A stretch of 64,000 nt of DNA from Flavobacteriales bacterium (GTDB lineage: Bacteria; Bacteroidota; Bacteroidia; Flavobacteriales_E; Vicingaceae). A model generated the notes under the pieces. That model worked only from the letters and a program-made list of their open reading frames with translations. It was not told where the DNA came from and did no database searches. Position numbers and translations under genes: made by a program. The DNA is taken from positions 91,853-155,852 of the forward strand of contig JABAZP010000015.1 in assembly GCA_018608405.1 (NCBI GenBank), written 5' to 3'. Positions 9,098 through 17,701 of this stretch are shown piece after piece (position 1 is the first letter of the stretch; the number at the start of each line of letters is the position of its first letter).

Positions 9098-10371
9098 TTT
9101 TTGACACGTACTTTAAAATATTTCAATTGGTTGCCTTCTAAACCTTTTACTAGTTTGCCTCTTCTTGTTTTGAATCCTTCAATTACCGCCTTGTTTCTGG
9201 CATAAGTTACCTCTTCGCAAATATTGTTTTCATTGTTGGTAATTAAGGTGCAAGACCTTTTTCCTCCGTCTTTTTTATTTTGAAGCATCGTGGCATGCAG
9301 GGTAGTGCCGCTACCTGCAAAAAAGTCTAATACGTTAATTTCTTTATTAGGAATTAAATCAAGGACAAACTGCAATAAATCCGTTGGTTTGGGATAACTG
9401 AAGATATCTTGTTTTAATATGTCTTTCAACTCGTTACTTCCTTTTGAGTTGTTGAAATCAATCAACGCTCTATAAGGCAACTTCCGGACTCGAATTTCAT
9501 CCTTATTATCTACGAATTGGTATTGTTTGATGTAGACCTTCCATCCTTTGGGTGTTTCTTTAAATACAATGTAATCGTTTTTAATTCCCCACTTGAACTT
9601 TTCCTTTCCCCATCGTCAAGTATTAGGCCGGCCAAGCGCACCGCCGGAAAGCATTATTGTACCATCCGGTGCCGTAATTTCATAATCTAGCGTTTTACTG
9701 TAACTGCCTTTGTAATCTAAATCTCGCAAGTAATACTTTCCTCTACGCTTAACGAATCGATCTTCGTATTTATACTTCTTGTCACTTTCGACATCTACCG
9801 TTTCTTGGTTAAAAACCAAGGTGTTAATGTTCTTTGCATAACACAACATGTAATCAAATTCAACCGCCACTTGTTTGCTATCGTGTCCGCTACCTGCTGT
9901 GTTTTTTCGAATAAAATTGGCAACAAAGTTTTGCTCACCAAAAATACCGTCGCAAATTAGTTTTAAGCGTGCCTGTTCAGCATCGTCTATCGCTAAAAAG
10001 ATGACTCCGTTGTCGGAAAGAAGTTGTTTCGCTTTTTGCAGTCGTTTGTGCATAAAAGAAGACCAGGTCGAATGACGAGCTTCGTCTTCGGTGTTGAAAT
10101 AGGTGTCTGTGTATTTAAAGTCTTTATTTCCTGTATTGTATGGAGGGTCAATGTAGATTAGGTCAAACGTTTCACCTTTTTTGTTAAGCAAATGAAGTGC
10201 TCCTAAATTATCGCCTTCAATAATTTGATGAACGGGACCTACCTTTCCAACTTTTCTAGATTTTACTTCGGTAAGTGAAAGTAGATCCTTTGCAATGTGC
10301 TGCTCAACTTCTTCTGCTTTATTCTCCCAATAAAGTCCGTTGAGATATACGAAGTTGGCGTTGGTTTTCAA
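9094..10371 (-). pseudogene. Beta-class N6-adenine DNA methyltransferase interrupted by one TGA
   Basis: One continuous frame of about 425 codons is broken only by TGA at 9616-9618. Upstream are DPPYNTGNKDF (motif IV, about residues 75-85) and a target-recognition-like segment. Downstream are LDFFAGSGTTLHAT (motif I) and NNENNICEEVTYAR. This IV-before-I order is the beta class typical of type III Mod and related type II enzymes (PF01555 family). The residues around the stop read RPNT-stop-RWGKEKFKWG; related enzymes usually have Trp there, so TGG to TGA is the likely change. The start is a TTG at 10371 with an in-frame stop just upstream, so the N terminus may be complete or slightly eroded. 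The endonuclease partner follows with overlap. Confidence 0.85.
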
Positions 10372-10454
10372 GTTTTAATTTTGATTATTCGGTTGTAATT
10401 GCGTGATGGTTAACCTCACAATTATGTTTTATAAGTTCACCTGCCGATTTTAAA

Positions 10455-11618
10455 CTATACTTTTCTTCGGTTTAACTCCTTCTGGATTAGACTCAATTCT
10501 CTACTCGTTTGACCGGCAACTGAAGTGTTTTCTTCAGCTCTTCGAATCAAATACGGCATCACTTCAATCACAGGGCCGTAGGGTACATATTTTGCAACAT
10601 TAAAGTTCACCTTGGACAGGTTGTAACTAATGTGGTCGCTCATTCCTAAAAGTTGAGAAAAATAGATACGCTGGTCATTTTCTAAAATCTGATTTTCTTT
10701 CATGATTTCAGTCAATAGTAAAGAACTCTTTTCATTGTGAGTTCCTGCGCAAATCGATATTCTATTGATTTTTTCTACACAAAATCGAATGGCTTTATCA
10801 TAATCTACATCTGTTGCTGCTTTGGTCGGTTGAATAGGAGAGTTATATCCTTTCTTTTGTGCCCTTGCTCTTTCCTTCTCCATGTATGCTCCTCTTACGA
10901 TTTTTAAACCCACGTAAAAATCTCCTTCTTCAGCTTGCTTGTATAGGTTTTGAATGTATAAGAAACGGTCGTGACGATACATTTGTGCGGTGTTGTACAC
11001 AATTGGTCGCTCCAAATTGTATCGGGTCATCATTAAATGGGCAATTTCATCAATTGCTTCTTGAATCCAACTTTCTTCCGCATCAATCATCAAGGGAATT
11101 TCCGCATTAAAAGCGTTTTGAGCAATAATGTCAACACGATTTCTTCCCTTTAAAAACTTCATGCTTTCTTCTTCTGAAAGGGTAGATTTCGCGCTCACTT
11201 TTTCTAAAAGATCAAAGGGAATTAAGCCAGTTAACTTGATCACGCAAAAAGGCACATTTTGGTCCAATTTCGCTCGTTCAATAGAAGAAACAGCTTTCCC
11301 CAAACACAAGTCAAAATCAGATTCATCTTGTTTACCTTCAACAGAATAGTCTAAAATTGTTTTTATATTGAATTTCGCAAGTGCTTGAATTCTGCTTTCG
11401 CAGTCTAAAATATCTTCTCCTCCGCAAAAATGATCGTATACTGTTGCTCTAATTAAACCTTTAATAGGAAGTTTCATGGCCAGGGCAAGAGTAGTTAGCC
11501 GTGTTCCAATTTTAGTTAAAACAGAATTACCAATAAGCCTAAAGAGTAGATTGGCTCTCCTTAGTTCATGATTGCTTTTATTCGCAAAGGCAATCTTGGT
11601 GTTTTCAAATGAAATCAT
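10455..11618 (-). CDS. Proline dehydrogenase family protein
   Basis: FAD-dependent oxidation of proline to pyrroline-5-carboxylate, the first step of proline catabolism. The 387-residue length fits the stand-alone Bacteroidota enzyme. Motifs of the PutA-type barrel are visible: TILDYSVEG, CVIKLTGL, PLMIDAEESW, KIVRGAYMEKER (about residue 240) and AGTHNE. The C-terminal RRAEENTSVAGQTSREL is the conserved substrate- and FAD-contact block. The ATG overlaps the fabD stop (TAATG), so it is translated from the fabD transcript. The next enzyme of the route is not in the window. Confidence 0.9.
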   Translation of the reverse strand: MISFENTKIAFANKSNHELRRANLLFRLIGNSVLTKIGTRLTTLALAMKLPIKGLIRATVYDHFCGGEDILDCESRIQALAKFNIKTILDYSVEGKQDESDFDLCLGKAVSSIERAKLDQNVPFCVIKLTGLIPFDLLEKVSAKSTLSEEESMKFLKGRNRVDIIAQNAFNAEIPLMIDAEESWIQEAIDEIAHLMMTRYNLERPIVYNTAQMYRHDRFLYIQNLYKQAEEGDFYVGLKIVRGAYMEKERARAQKKGYNSPIQPTKAATDVDYDKAIRFCVEKINRISICAGTHNEKSSLLLTEIMKENQILENDQRIYFSQLLGMSDHISYNLSKVNFNVAKYVPYGPVIEVMPYLIRRAEENTSVAGQTSRELSLIQKELNRRKV

Positions 11619-12502
11619 TAAATAGACGCACTTTCGGTTGGAAACTGGCGGTCTACCTTTTTAATAAGACCTTGTAATACTTTGCCCGGACCAACTTCTG
11701 TTAAATGCTCTGCGCCATCAGCTATCATTTGATTCATGGTTTGAGTCCATCGTACAGCACCCGTCAGTTGTGCAATTAAGTTTTCTTTAATCTCTGTTGG
11801 AGAAGTAACTCCTTTTGCAACAACATTTTGATAGATCGGACAAATAGGTGAGCTGATCTCCGTATTTTTTATTGCCGCTTCTAATTCAGCTCTCGCAGGT
11901 TCCATTAAAGGCGAGTGAAATGCACCACCCACAGGAAGTTTTATGGCTCTTTTTGCGCCGGCCTCTGTTAGCTTTTCACAAGCAAAGTCTACTCCGGCAA
12001 TACTGCCTGAGATCACAAGTTGACCTGGGCAATTGTAATTTGCTGCAACAACAACTTCATCAATTGACGCACATATTCGTTCAACATCGGCATCTTCCAT
12101 TCCTAGAACTGCAGCCATTGTCGAAGGTTCGGCTTCACATGCTTTTTGCATGGCATTTGCCCTTTTAGCAACTAAATTTAAGCCATCTTCAAAGCTCATG
12201 GCACCACAAGCTACTAATGCAGAAAACTCACCCAATGAATGACCTGCAGCCATATCCGGTTGAAAGCTGTCTCCAAGAGCCTTTGCTAAAATAACAGAAT
12301 GTAAAAATATAGCAGGTTGAGTTACGTTGGTTTGCTTTAATGCTTCATCTGTCCCAGAAAACATGATTTCCGTAATGTTGAATCCTAAGATTTTATTCGC
12401 CTTTTCAAATAGGGCCTTGGCATCTTCTGAAGAATCGTATAGGTCTTTTCCCATTCCTACAAATTGGGCTCCTTGACCAGGAAAAACGTAAGCTTTTTTC
12501 AT
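11618..12502 (-). CDS. fabD: ACP S-malonyltransferase FabD
   Basis: Transfers the malonyl group from CoA to acyl carrier protein for fatty acid synthesis. The 294 residues begin with the FPGQGAQFVGMG oxyanion loop. They carry the nucleophile in AGHSLGEFSAL (about residues 86-96) and the catalytic histidine in GGAFHSPLM (about 195-203). Length is normal and no lesion is seen. It is followed directly by the proline dehydrogenase gene, an unusual partner for fabD. No fab genes flank it. Confidence 0.95.
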   Translation of the reverse strand: MKKAYVFPGQGAQFVGMGKDLYDSSEDAKALFEKANKILGFNITEIMFSGTDEALKQTNVTQPAIFLHSVILAKALGDSFQPDMAAGHSLGEFSALVACGAMSFEDGLNLVAKRANAMQKACEAEPSTMAAVLGMEDADVERICASIDEVVVAANYNCPGQLVISGSIAGVDFACEKLTEAGAKRAIKLPVGGAFHSPLMEPARAELEAAIKNTEISSPICPIYQNVVAKGVTSPTEIKENLIAQLTGAVRWTQTMNQMIADGAEHLTEVGPGKVLQGLIKKVDRQFPTESASI

Positions 12503-12663
12503 AAATCTATAAAATACATTAAAAAGGGAAAGTTAACGGATAAAAGAGTTTTGTGCAATTTTTTGGGATGAGAGTTACTAATAGTTTACATCAAATGAAA
12601 GATACAGAATAGCTCATTATACCAATAACTTACAACTTTCAATTCTATGCTGATTAACTCAAA

Positions 12664-13392
12664 TTATCTTCTGTCACCAAATAGTCTCAACAACATCATA
12701 AACAAGTTCACAAAGTCTAAATAAAGGTTTAACGCACCCATAATGGCAAGTTTATTAGATGATTCTGAACCGTATTCAACACCTGCACCTATGCGTTTCA
12801 GTTTTTGAACATCGTATGCTGTCAAGCCAGTGAATACTAAAACACCTACACAGCTAATTATGATGTCTAACATTCCATTACTTAAGAACATATTGACAAT
12901 CGAAGCGATAATTATTCCAATTAGTGCCATAAATAAAATAGAACCGAATTTGGTTAAATCTTGCTTCGTGGTGTATCCTAATACAGCCATAACTCCAAAT
13001 GTTGCTGCGGTGATGAAAAAAGTAGAAGCGATACTTGATGTGGTGTAAGCCAAGAAAATAAAACTCATACTGAGGCCCATAACTGCCGCGTAAACTACAA
13101 ATAATCCCAGTAAGGCAAAAGAAGAGAGCTTATTGAATGCGAATGACATCACCAAAACAAATGCTAGTGGAGAAAACATAACCACATATCCTAAAAGAGT
13201 TGCTCCTCCCATTGGGTTGATAAGATAAGTCATTAAACTTGGGGTACTGCCAAACCAGTAAGCTAGCAATCCTGTAATCGCTAATGCACCACCCATGTAA
13301 GTAAATACGTTTGCTAAAAAAGTACTTACCGCATCTTTGGTTTGAATTCCACTCGTTTCTACGTTAGAATTATTTTTACTAAAGTCAATCAT
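12664..13392 (-). CDS. Bax inhibitor-1/YccA family membrane protein
   Basis: The 242 residues have a soluble N-terminal stretch of about 25 residues followed by seven hydrophobic helices. The TMBIM-family hallmarks are VFTYMGGALAITGL at the start of the first helix and TAYDVQKLKRIGAG, with its aspartate, before the last helices (about residues 190-205). Family members act as pH-sensitive calcium leak channels in structural work on one homologue and associate with FtsH in E. coli; the role here is unknown. The gene has its own promoter region with a palindrome (13411-13429). Confidence 0.92.
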   Translation of the reverse strand: MIDFSKNNSNVETSGIQTKDAVSTFLANVFTYMGGALAITGLLAYWFGSTPSLMTYLINPMGGATLLGYVVMFSPLAFVLVMSFAFNKLSSFALLGLFVVYAAVMGLSMSFIFLAYTTSSIASTFFITAATFGVMAVLGYTTKQDLTKFGSILFMALIGIIIASIVNMFLSNGMLDIIISCVGVLVFTGLTAYDVQKLKRIGAGVEYGSESSNKLAIMGALNLYLDFVNLFMMLLRLFGDRR

Positions 13393-13410
13393 GAGTTCTA
13401 TTTTTTAAGT

Positions 13411-13429
13411 GTATTATCAAAAATAATAC
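13411..13429 (-). promoter_or_regulatory. Promoter element within a perfect palindrome upstream of the BI-1 gene
   Basis: GTATTAT-CAAAA-ATAATAC is a perfect inverted repeat with 7-base arms and a 5-base spacer. On the minus strand it contains TATTTTTG (13418-13425), which matches the TAnnTTTG -7 element, 25 bases before the BI-1 start. A palindrome overlapping the -7 box could be an operator for a dimeric repressor. A chance AT-rich hairpin is the alternative. Confidence 0.4.
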
Positions 13430-13459
13430 CCACAAATTTAAACTGAATTTTTGTCAGAT

Positions 13460-14074
13460 TTATGAAAGCTGAGCCGATAATAAGTTAATAAACTCTCTAC
13501 GTGTTGAATCTTTTTCAAATGCTCCTGTGAAGGCCGAAGTTGTTGTAACTGAATTTTGCTTTTGAATTCCTCGCATTTGCATGCACATGTGCTTGGCTTC
13601 AATAACAACGGCAACTCCTAACGGATTCATCGTGTCTTGAATACATGCTTTAATTTGATCTGTTAAACGTTCTTGGACTTGCAATCTTCTAGAAAAAGCA
13701 TCAACGACTCTTGGAATCTTACTTAGACCAACAATTTTTCCATTAGGAATGTAGGCAATGTGCGCTTTACCCATGAAAGGCAACATGTGGTGCTCACACA
13801 TACTATACATTTCAATGTCCTTTACAATGACCATTTGGTTGTGGTCTTCAGTAAACATGGCACTTTTTAATATCTCTGCAGGGTCTAAATCATAACCATG
13901 TGTAAGGTATTGCATTGCTTTGGCCACTCGTTCCGGTGTTTTTAACAAACCCTCACGATTCACATCTTCACCTAAATCTGTGATGATATTGCTGTACATG
14001 TTTGCAATTCTTTTAATTTTTTCGTCGTTGTATTCGTCAGATCGAATATATCCTTCTTTAAATTCTTCAGCCAT
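13460..14074 (-). CDS. folE: GTP cyclohydrolase I
   Basis: Converts GTP to 7,8-dihydroneopterin triphosphate, the entry to folate, tetrahydropterin and queuosine precursors. The 204 residues show the zinc-binding and active-site blocks [12 protein letters not shown] (about 88-99), [18 protein letters not shown] (about 120-137) and CMQMRGIQ (about 163-170). It follows the PTPS/QueD-family gene after 29 bases on the same strand, which fits a two-step pterin branch. Confidence 0.96.
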   Translation of the reverse strand: MAEEFKEGYIRSDEYNDEKIKRIANMYSNIITDLGEDVNREGLLKTPERVAKAMQYLTHGYDLDPAEILKSAMFTEDHNQMVIVKDIEMYSMCEHHMLPFMGKAHIAYIPNGKIVGLSKIPRVVDAFSRRLQVQERLTDQIKACIQDTMNPLGVAVVIEAKHMCMQMRGIQKQNSVTTTSAFTGAFEKDSTRREFINLLSAQLS

Positions 14075-14103
14075 TTAGTCTGTTTCCTTCGGTCAAAAAA
14101 TGA

Positions 14104-14523
14104 TTAACCGTGATATTCTACATAATTATTTTCAGTTTCAGAAATCTTAACGCAATGTAGTTCAGCACCAAGTTTCTTTACAGGTTTTTCTAATTGCTCC
14201 CATATTGCAATGGCTAAATTTTCGGTAGAAGTCATAATGTCTTTTGTAAAAATCACATCCGCATTTAGATTCTTGTGATCTACATGTTGAATTACCTCTT
14301 CTTTAATAACCTCGCCTAAAGCCGATAAATCAACAACGAAACCAGTCATTGGTTCAGGAGTTCCTTTCACAGTAACCCAAAGCACATAATTGTGGCCATG
14401 CCAGTTTGGGTTAGAGCATTTTCCAAAAGTCTCGTAGTTTTTTTGATCAGACCATTCAGGTCGAGCTAATTTGTGAGCTGCACTAAAGCGCTCCCTTCTC
14501 GTAATTTGTACAATTTTGGGCAT
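14104..14523 (-). CDS. 6-pyruvoyl-tetrahydropterin synthase / QueD family protein
   Basis: The 139-residue T-fold enzyme acts on dihydroneopterin triphosphate, the product of the adjacent folE. Zinc ligands are visible as the histidine of FSAAHKL and both histidines of WHGHNY. The catalytic cysteine sits in FGKCSNPNWHGHNY, and the substrate glutamate is near the C terminus (KISETENNYVEY). The insertion FGKCSNPN resembles eukaryotic-type PTPS more than short QueD, so 6-carboxytetrahydropterin synthase (queuosine) and pyruvoyltetrahydropterin synthase both remain possible. It is probably the first gene of a queD-folE operon. Confidence 0.88.
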   Translation of the reverse strand: MPKIVQITRRERFSAAHKLARPEWSDQKNYETFGKCSNPNWHGHNYVLWVTVKGTPEPMTGFVVDLSALGEVIKEEVIQHVDHKNLNADVIFTKDIMTSTENLAIAIWEQLEKPVKKLGAELHCVKISETENNYVEYHG

Positions 14524-14539
14524 TCTATATAATTTTTTG

Positions 14540-14547
14540 CAAATATA
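14540..14547 (-). promoter_or_regulatory. Putative -7 promoter element of the PTPS/QueD-folE operon
   Basis: TATATTTG on the minus strand matches TAnnTTTG, 16 bases before the ATG. The intergenic space (14524-14702) is shared with the divergent pepD promoter. Confidence 0.4.
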
Positions 14548-14672
14548 ATTCGTTGAGCTGGTTATTTACATAAAAGAGGTAACAATAATCTACGCATTCC
14601 TGTTCTTACGAAGTTTAACTAAATGCACTATAATTCTTCCTTCTTTTACTTCCTGATTCAACTGCTAGGGCT

Positions 14673-14680
14673 TATCTTTG
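14673..14680 (+). promoter_or_regulatory. Putative -7 promoter element of pepD
   Basis: TATCTTTG matches TAnnTTTG and lies 22 bases before the pepD ATG, facing away from the PTPS/QueD promoter. Confidence 0.4.
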
Positions 14681-14702
14681 AAGAACATTAAAAAGAAATA
14701 CT

Positions 14703-16166
14703 ATGTCAAAAAATGTTGCGGCTTTAGAGCCTCAAATCATGTGGAAAAACTTTGTAGATTTAAATGCAGTTCCACGTCCTTCTAAGAAAGAAGAACGAGT
14801 GATAAAGTTTATGCAAGACTTTGGTGCGAGGTTGGGTTTACCAATGAAGACAGATGCATGTGGCAATGTATTGATTTCGAAACCTGCGACCCCAGGAATG
14901 GAAGATCGCAAAAAGGTGACGTTGCAGTCGCACCTAGACATGGTTCATCAGAAAAATAATGATACTGTTTTTGATTTCGACAAAGAAGGAATAAAAATGT
15001 ATGTAGATGGCGACTGGGTGAAAGCTGAGGGAACAACGCTAGGATCAGATAATGGAATTGGAGTTGCCTCAATTATGGCTTTGCTTGAATCTAAAGATAT
15101 TGCGCATCCTGCTATAGAAGGATTTTTTACCGTAGATGAAGAAACAGGCATGACGGGCGCATTTGAATTGAAGGCCGGGTTTTTAGAAGGGGAAATTTTA
15201 TTGAACTTAGATACGGAAGATGACGATGAATTGACGATCGGTTGTGCAGGTGGAGTTAACGTATCTGGAGACGCATTCTACGATGAAATTGAAATGAATC
15301 AAAACTTTGAGACCATTCATTTAACTGTAAGAGGATTGTCAGGAGGTCACTCGGGGATGGACATTATTAAGGGACTTGGCAATGCAAATAAATTGATGAA
15401 TAGATTCATGCATGAATTAATGCAAGAAACAGAATTCTCAATTATAGAAATTGAAGGTGGAGGATTACGAAATGCTATTCCAAGAGAGTCGAATGCTATT
15501 ATAGGCGTTGCTAAAAAAGACCTTGAGCGTTTTAAAGCTGCAAAAGATAAATTCACAGCTGAAGTCATTGCCGAATACAAAGACACTGATCCGAACCTAA
15601 TATTTGAGACCATGGCGGTGGAACATCGAGTAAAAGGAGCTTCGGTAGAGTCTTCAAAACGTTTTATAACAGCTATTTATGCTGTGCCAAACGGAATTTA
15701 TAGAATGAGCCCGACTATTGAAGGCTTAGTCCAAACGTCAAATAACTTATCTCAAGTGCGCATGAAGCTTGGAAAAGCTGAAGTTTTGTGCTTGTGCAGA
15801 AGTTCTGTCGATTCAGAAAAACACGATGAAGTGCGAACGATTGAGGCAGCATTGTCTATTATAGATGCAAAGGTTACACTGGATGCAGATTACCCCGGTT
15901 GGACACCGGAGCCAAATTCTGCCATTGTTTCTATAATGAGCGACTTGTATGAAGAAATGTTCAACGAAAAAGCACATGTTATGGCCTGTCATGCAGGACT
16001 AGAGTGTGGTATTATTGGAACCAATTACCCCAAATTAGACATGGTATCTTTTGGTCCAAACATCCGTGGGGCACATTCACCAGATGAGAAAGTTCAGATT
16101 AGTTCGGTTCATAAGTATTGGAGCTTTTTATTGGAAGCCTTGAAGAGAATACCTGTGAGAGCTTAA
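14703..16166 (+). CDS. pepD: Aminoacyl-histidine dipeptidase (M20C family)
   Basis: Zinc dipeptidase that releases amino acids from Xaa-His and other dipeptides. The 487 residues match PepD length. Metal-site motifs are visible in order: LQSHLDMVHQK (about residues 75-85), EGTTLGSDNGIG (about 104-115), VDEETGMTGA (about 138-147, with the catalytic glutamate) and LNLDTEDDDE. The C-terminal AHVMACHAGLECGI and FGPNIRGAHSPDE carry the last ligands. The family is usually cytoplasmic and I see no signal peptide. mqnB begins 39 bases downstream, so read-through is possible. Confidence 0.94.
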   Translation: MSKNVAALEPQIMWKNFVDLNAVPRPSKKEERVIKFMQDFGARLGLPMKTDACGNVLISKPATPGMEDRKKVTLQSHLDMVHQKNNDTVFDFDKEGIKMYVDGDWVKAEGTTLGSDNGIGVASIMALLESKDIAHPAIEGFFTVDEETGMTGAFELKAGFLEGEILLNLDTEDDDELTIGCAGGVNVSGDAFYDEIEMNQNFETIHLTVRGLSGGHSGMDIIKGLGNANKLMNRFMHELMQETEFSIIEIEGGGLRNAIPRESNAIIGVAKKDLERFKAAKDKFTAEVIAEYKDTDPNLIFETMAVEHRVKGASVESSKRFITAIYAVPNGIYRMSPTIEGLVQTSNNLSQVRMKLGKAEVLCLCRSSVDSEKHDEVRTIEAALSIIDAKVTLDADYPGWTPEPNSAIVSIMSDLYEEMFNEKAHVMACHAGLECGIIGTNYPKLDMVSFGPNIRGAHSPDEKVQISSVHKYWSFLLEALKRIPVRA

Positions 16167-16205
16167 TTTTGAATTGCGGAATCTAAATAAGAGAATTTAT
16201 AATAA

Positions 16206-16868
16206 ATGAAAATTCTATTAGTAGCAGCAACGGAAAAAGAGTTAGCTCCAATTCAACGTAAGTTAGATGAGAATCAGCACGAACATACTATTGTGAGTCT
16301 AATTGCAGGAGTAGGAATGATTGCTACTACATTTAAATTAACAAAAATATTACAAAAACAATCTTTCGATTTGGCAATCAATGTTGGAATTGCAGGAGCT
16401 TTTGACAGAAATATAGCCTTAGGCGAAGTAGTTGAAGTTGTTCAAGATCAGTTTTCTGAAGAAGTTATTGAGGACGGAATCGAATTAAAGTCATACGACG
16501 AAATTGGCTTAAGAAATAAGGATGAAGTGCCTTTCACAAATGGCGTTTTAAACAATACTTTTCAATCTTTACAACCCCCATTTCAGAATCCGAACGAGAA
16601 ACTAAAGCAAGTGAGCTCAATTACCGTAAATACGGTGCATGGAAGTGATTTTTCTATTAAGCGAATTCGAGAACGTTTAAATCCGCAGGTTGAAAGCATG
16701 GAAGGTGCGGCGTTTTTTTATGTTTGTAATAAAATGGAAGTCCCTTGTTTGCAATTGAGAGCCATTTCTAATTATGTAGAAAAACGCAACAGAGATGCTT
16801 GGGAAATTGAACTTGCACTATCAAACTTAGCAGAGGAAACTCTAAGGACTTTAAATAAACTGGTATGA
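16206..16868 (+). CDS. mqnB: Futalosine hydrolase
   Basis: Nucleosidase of the futalosine route; it removes hypoxanthine from futalosine to give dehypoxanthine futalosine. The 220 residues show the nucleoside-phosphorylase fold signatures NVGIAGAFDRNIALGEVVEV (about residues 59-78) and VESMEGAAFFYVCNK (about 171-185), with the conserved ESMEGAA ribose-binding block. The start is ATG with no nearby competitor. It overlaps mqnD by four bases (ATGA), which directly supports the pathway assignment. Confidence 0.92.
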   Translation: MKILLVAATEKELAPIQRKLDENQHEHTIVSLIAGVGMIATTFKLTKILQKQSFDLAINVGIAGAFDRNIALGEVVEVVQDQFSEEVIEDGIELKSYDEIGLRNKDEVPFTNGVLNNTFQSLQPPFQNPNEKLKQVSSITVNTVHGSDFSIKRIRERLNPQVESMEGAAFFYVCNKMEVPCLQLRAISNYVEKRNRDAWEIELALSNLAEETLRTLNKLV

Positions 16869-17701
16869 AAAAACTAACATTAGGCTTTTCTCCTTGTCCG
16901 AACGATACCTTCATTTTTGATGCCATGGTGCACCAAAAAATTGATACAGAAGGGCTGGATTTCGAAGTTGTGTTAGGTGACGTAGAGGAATTGAATGATA
17001 AGGCCTTTAAGCAACAATTAGACATTACTAAGCTTAGTTATCATGCCATGGCTTTTTGTTTGAACGATTATCAATTACTGCATTCTGGAAGTGCCTTAGG
17101 TAGTGGGGTTGGTCCTTTATTAATTGCAAAGGAGCAATTAAGTGCAGAACAAATTAATGCTGGGAAAATTGCGATTCCGGGAAAGTATACCACCGCTAAC
17201 TTTTTACTTTCCATGGCCTATCCAAAGGCTAAAAACAAGCACGAAGTATTGTTTTCAGAAATTGAAAAAATGGTGCTCGACGGCACTGTTGATGCAGGAT
17301 TAATTATTCACGAGAATCGATTTACATACGCTGAAAGAGGGCTTAAAAAAATAATTGATCTAGGAGATTTTTGGGAAAAAGAATCTGGTGGTTTGATTCC
17401 GCTTGGAGGAATTGTGCTTCGAAGAAGTTTTGACAAAGATTTACAGCAAAAGGTCAATAGAGTGCTTCGTCGAAGCATTGAGTTTGCTGCTAAAAATCCA
17501 AGTTCTTCAAAAGAATATGTTCGGCAACACGCTCAAGAAATGGATGAAGGTATAACTCAAAAACACATTAATTTGTACGTAAATGATTATTCGCTAGACC
17601 TTGGAGAAAAAGGTCGTTCGGCAGTTGAGAAGTTGTTTTCAGTTGCGATTGAGAAAGGTATAATAAAAGAAATAAGACAACCCATATTTGTAGAGAAATG
17701 A
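16865..17701 (+). CDS. mqnD: 1,4-dihydroxy-6-naphthoate synthase
   Basis: Converts cyclic dehypoxanthine futalosine to 1,4-dihydroxy-6-naphthoate. The N-terminal GFSPCPNDTFIFDAM (about residues 7-21) is the family signature, followed by the periplasmic-binding-like fold with KLSYHAMAF and GPLLIA. The central AGLIIHENRFTY and the LGGIVLRR segment are typical. Its 278-residue length is normal. It overlaps mqnB upstream and hldD downstream by four bases each, so the three are one transcript. Confidence 0.93.
   Translation: MKKLTLGFSPCPNDTFIFDAMVHQKIDTEGLDFEVVLGDVEELNDKAFKQQLDITKLSYHAMAFCLNDYQLLHSGSALGSGVGPLLIAKEQLSAEQINAGKIAIPGKYTTANFLLSMAYPKAKNKHEVLFSEIEKMVLDGTVDAGLIIHENRFTYAERGLKKIIDLGDFWEKESGGLIPLGGIVLRRSFDKDLQQKVNRVLRRSIEFAAKNPSSSKEYVRQHAQEMDEGITQKHINLYVNDYSLDLGEKGRSAVEKLFSVAIEKGIIKEIRQPIFVEK

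Noticed and set aside
8679-9618. UGA recoded as tryptophan, which would rescue the methyltransferase and the endonuclease
   Set aside because: UGA ends intact genes here (for example rnz and mqnD), tryptophan elsewhere in both broken genes is TGG, and the endonuclease also has a frameshift that recoding would not fix.
10372-10460. Short open stretch (EKYSLKSAGELIKHN...) between proline dehydrogenase and the methyltransferase
   Set aside because: It has no start codon and only about 28 codons, and overlaps the proline dehydrogenase end. An open run of this length is expected by chance; it could be a gene remnant but cannot be supported.
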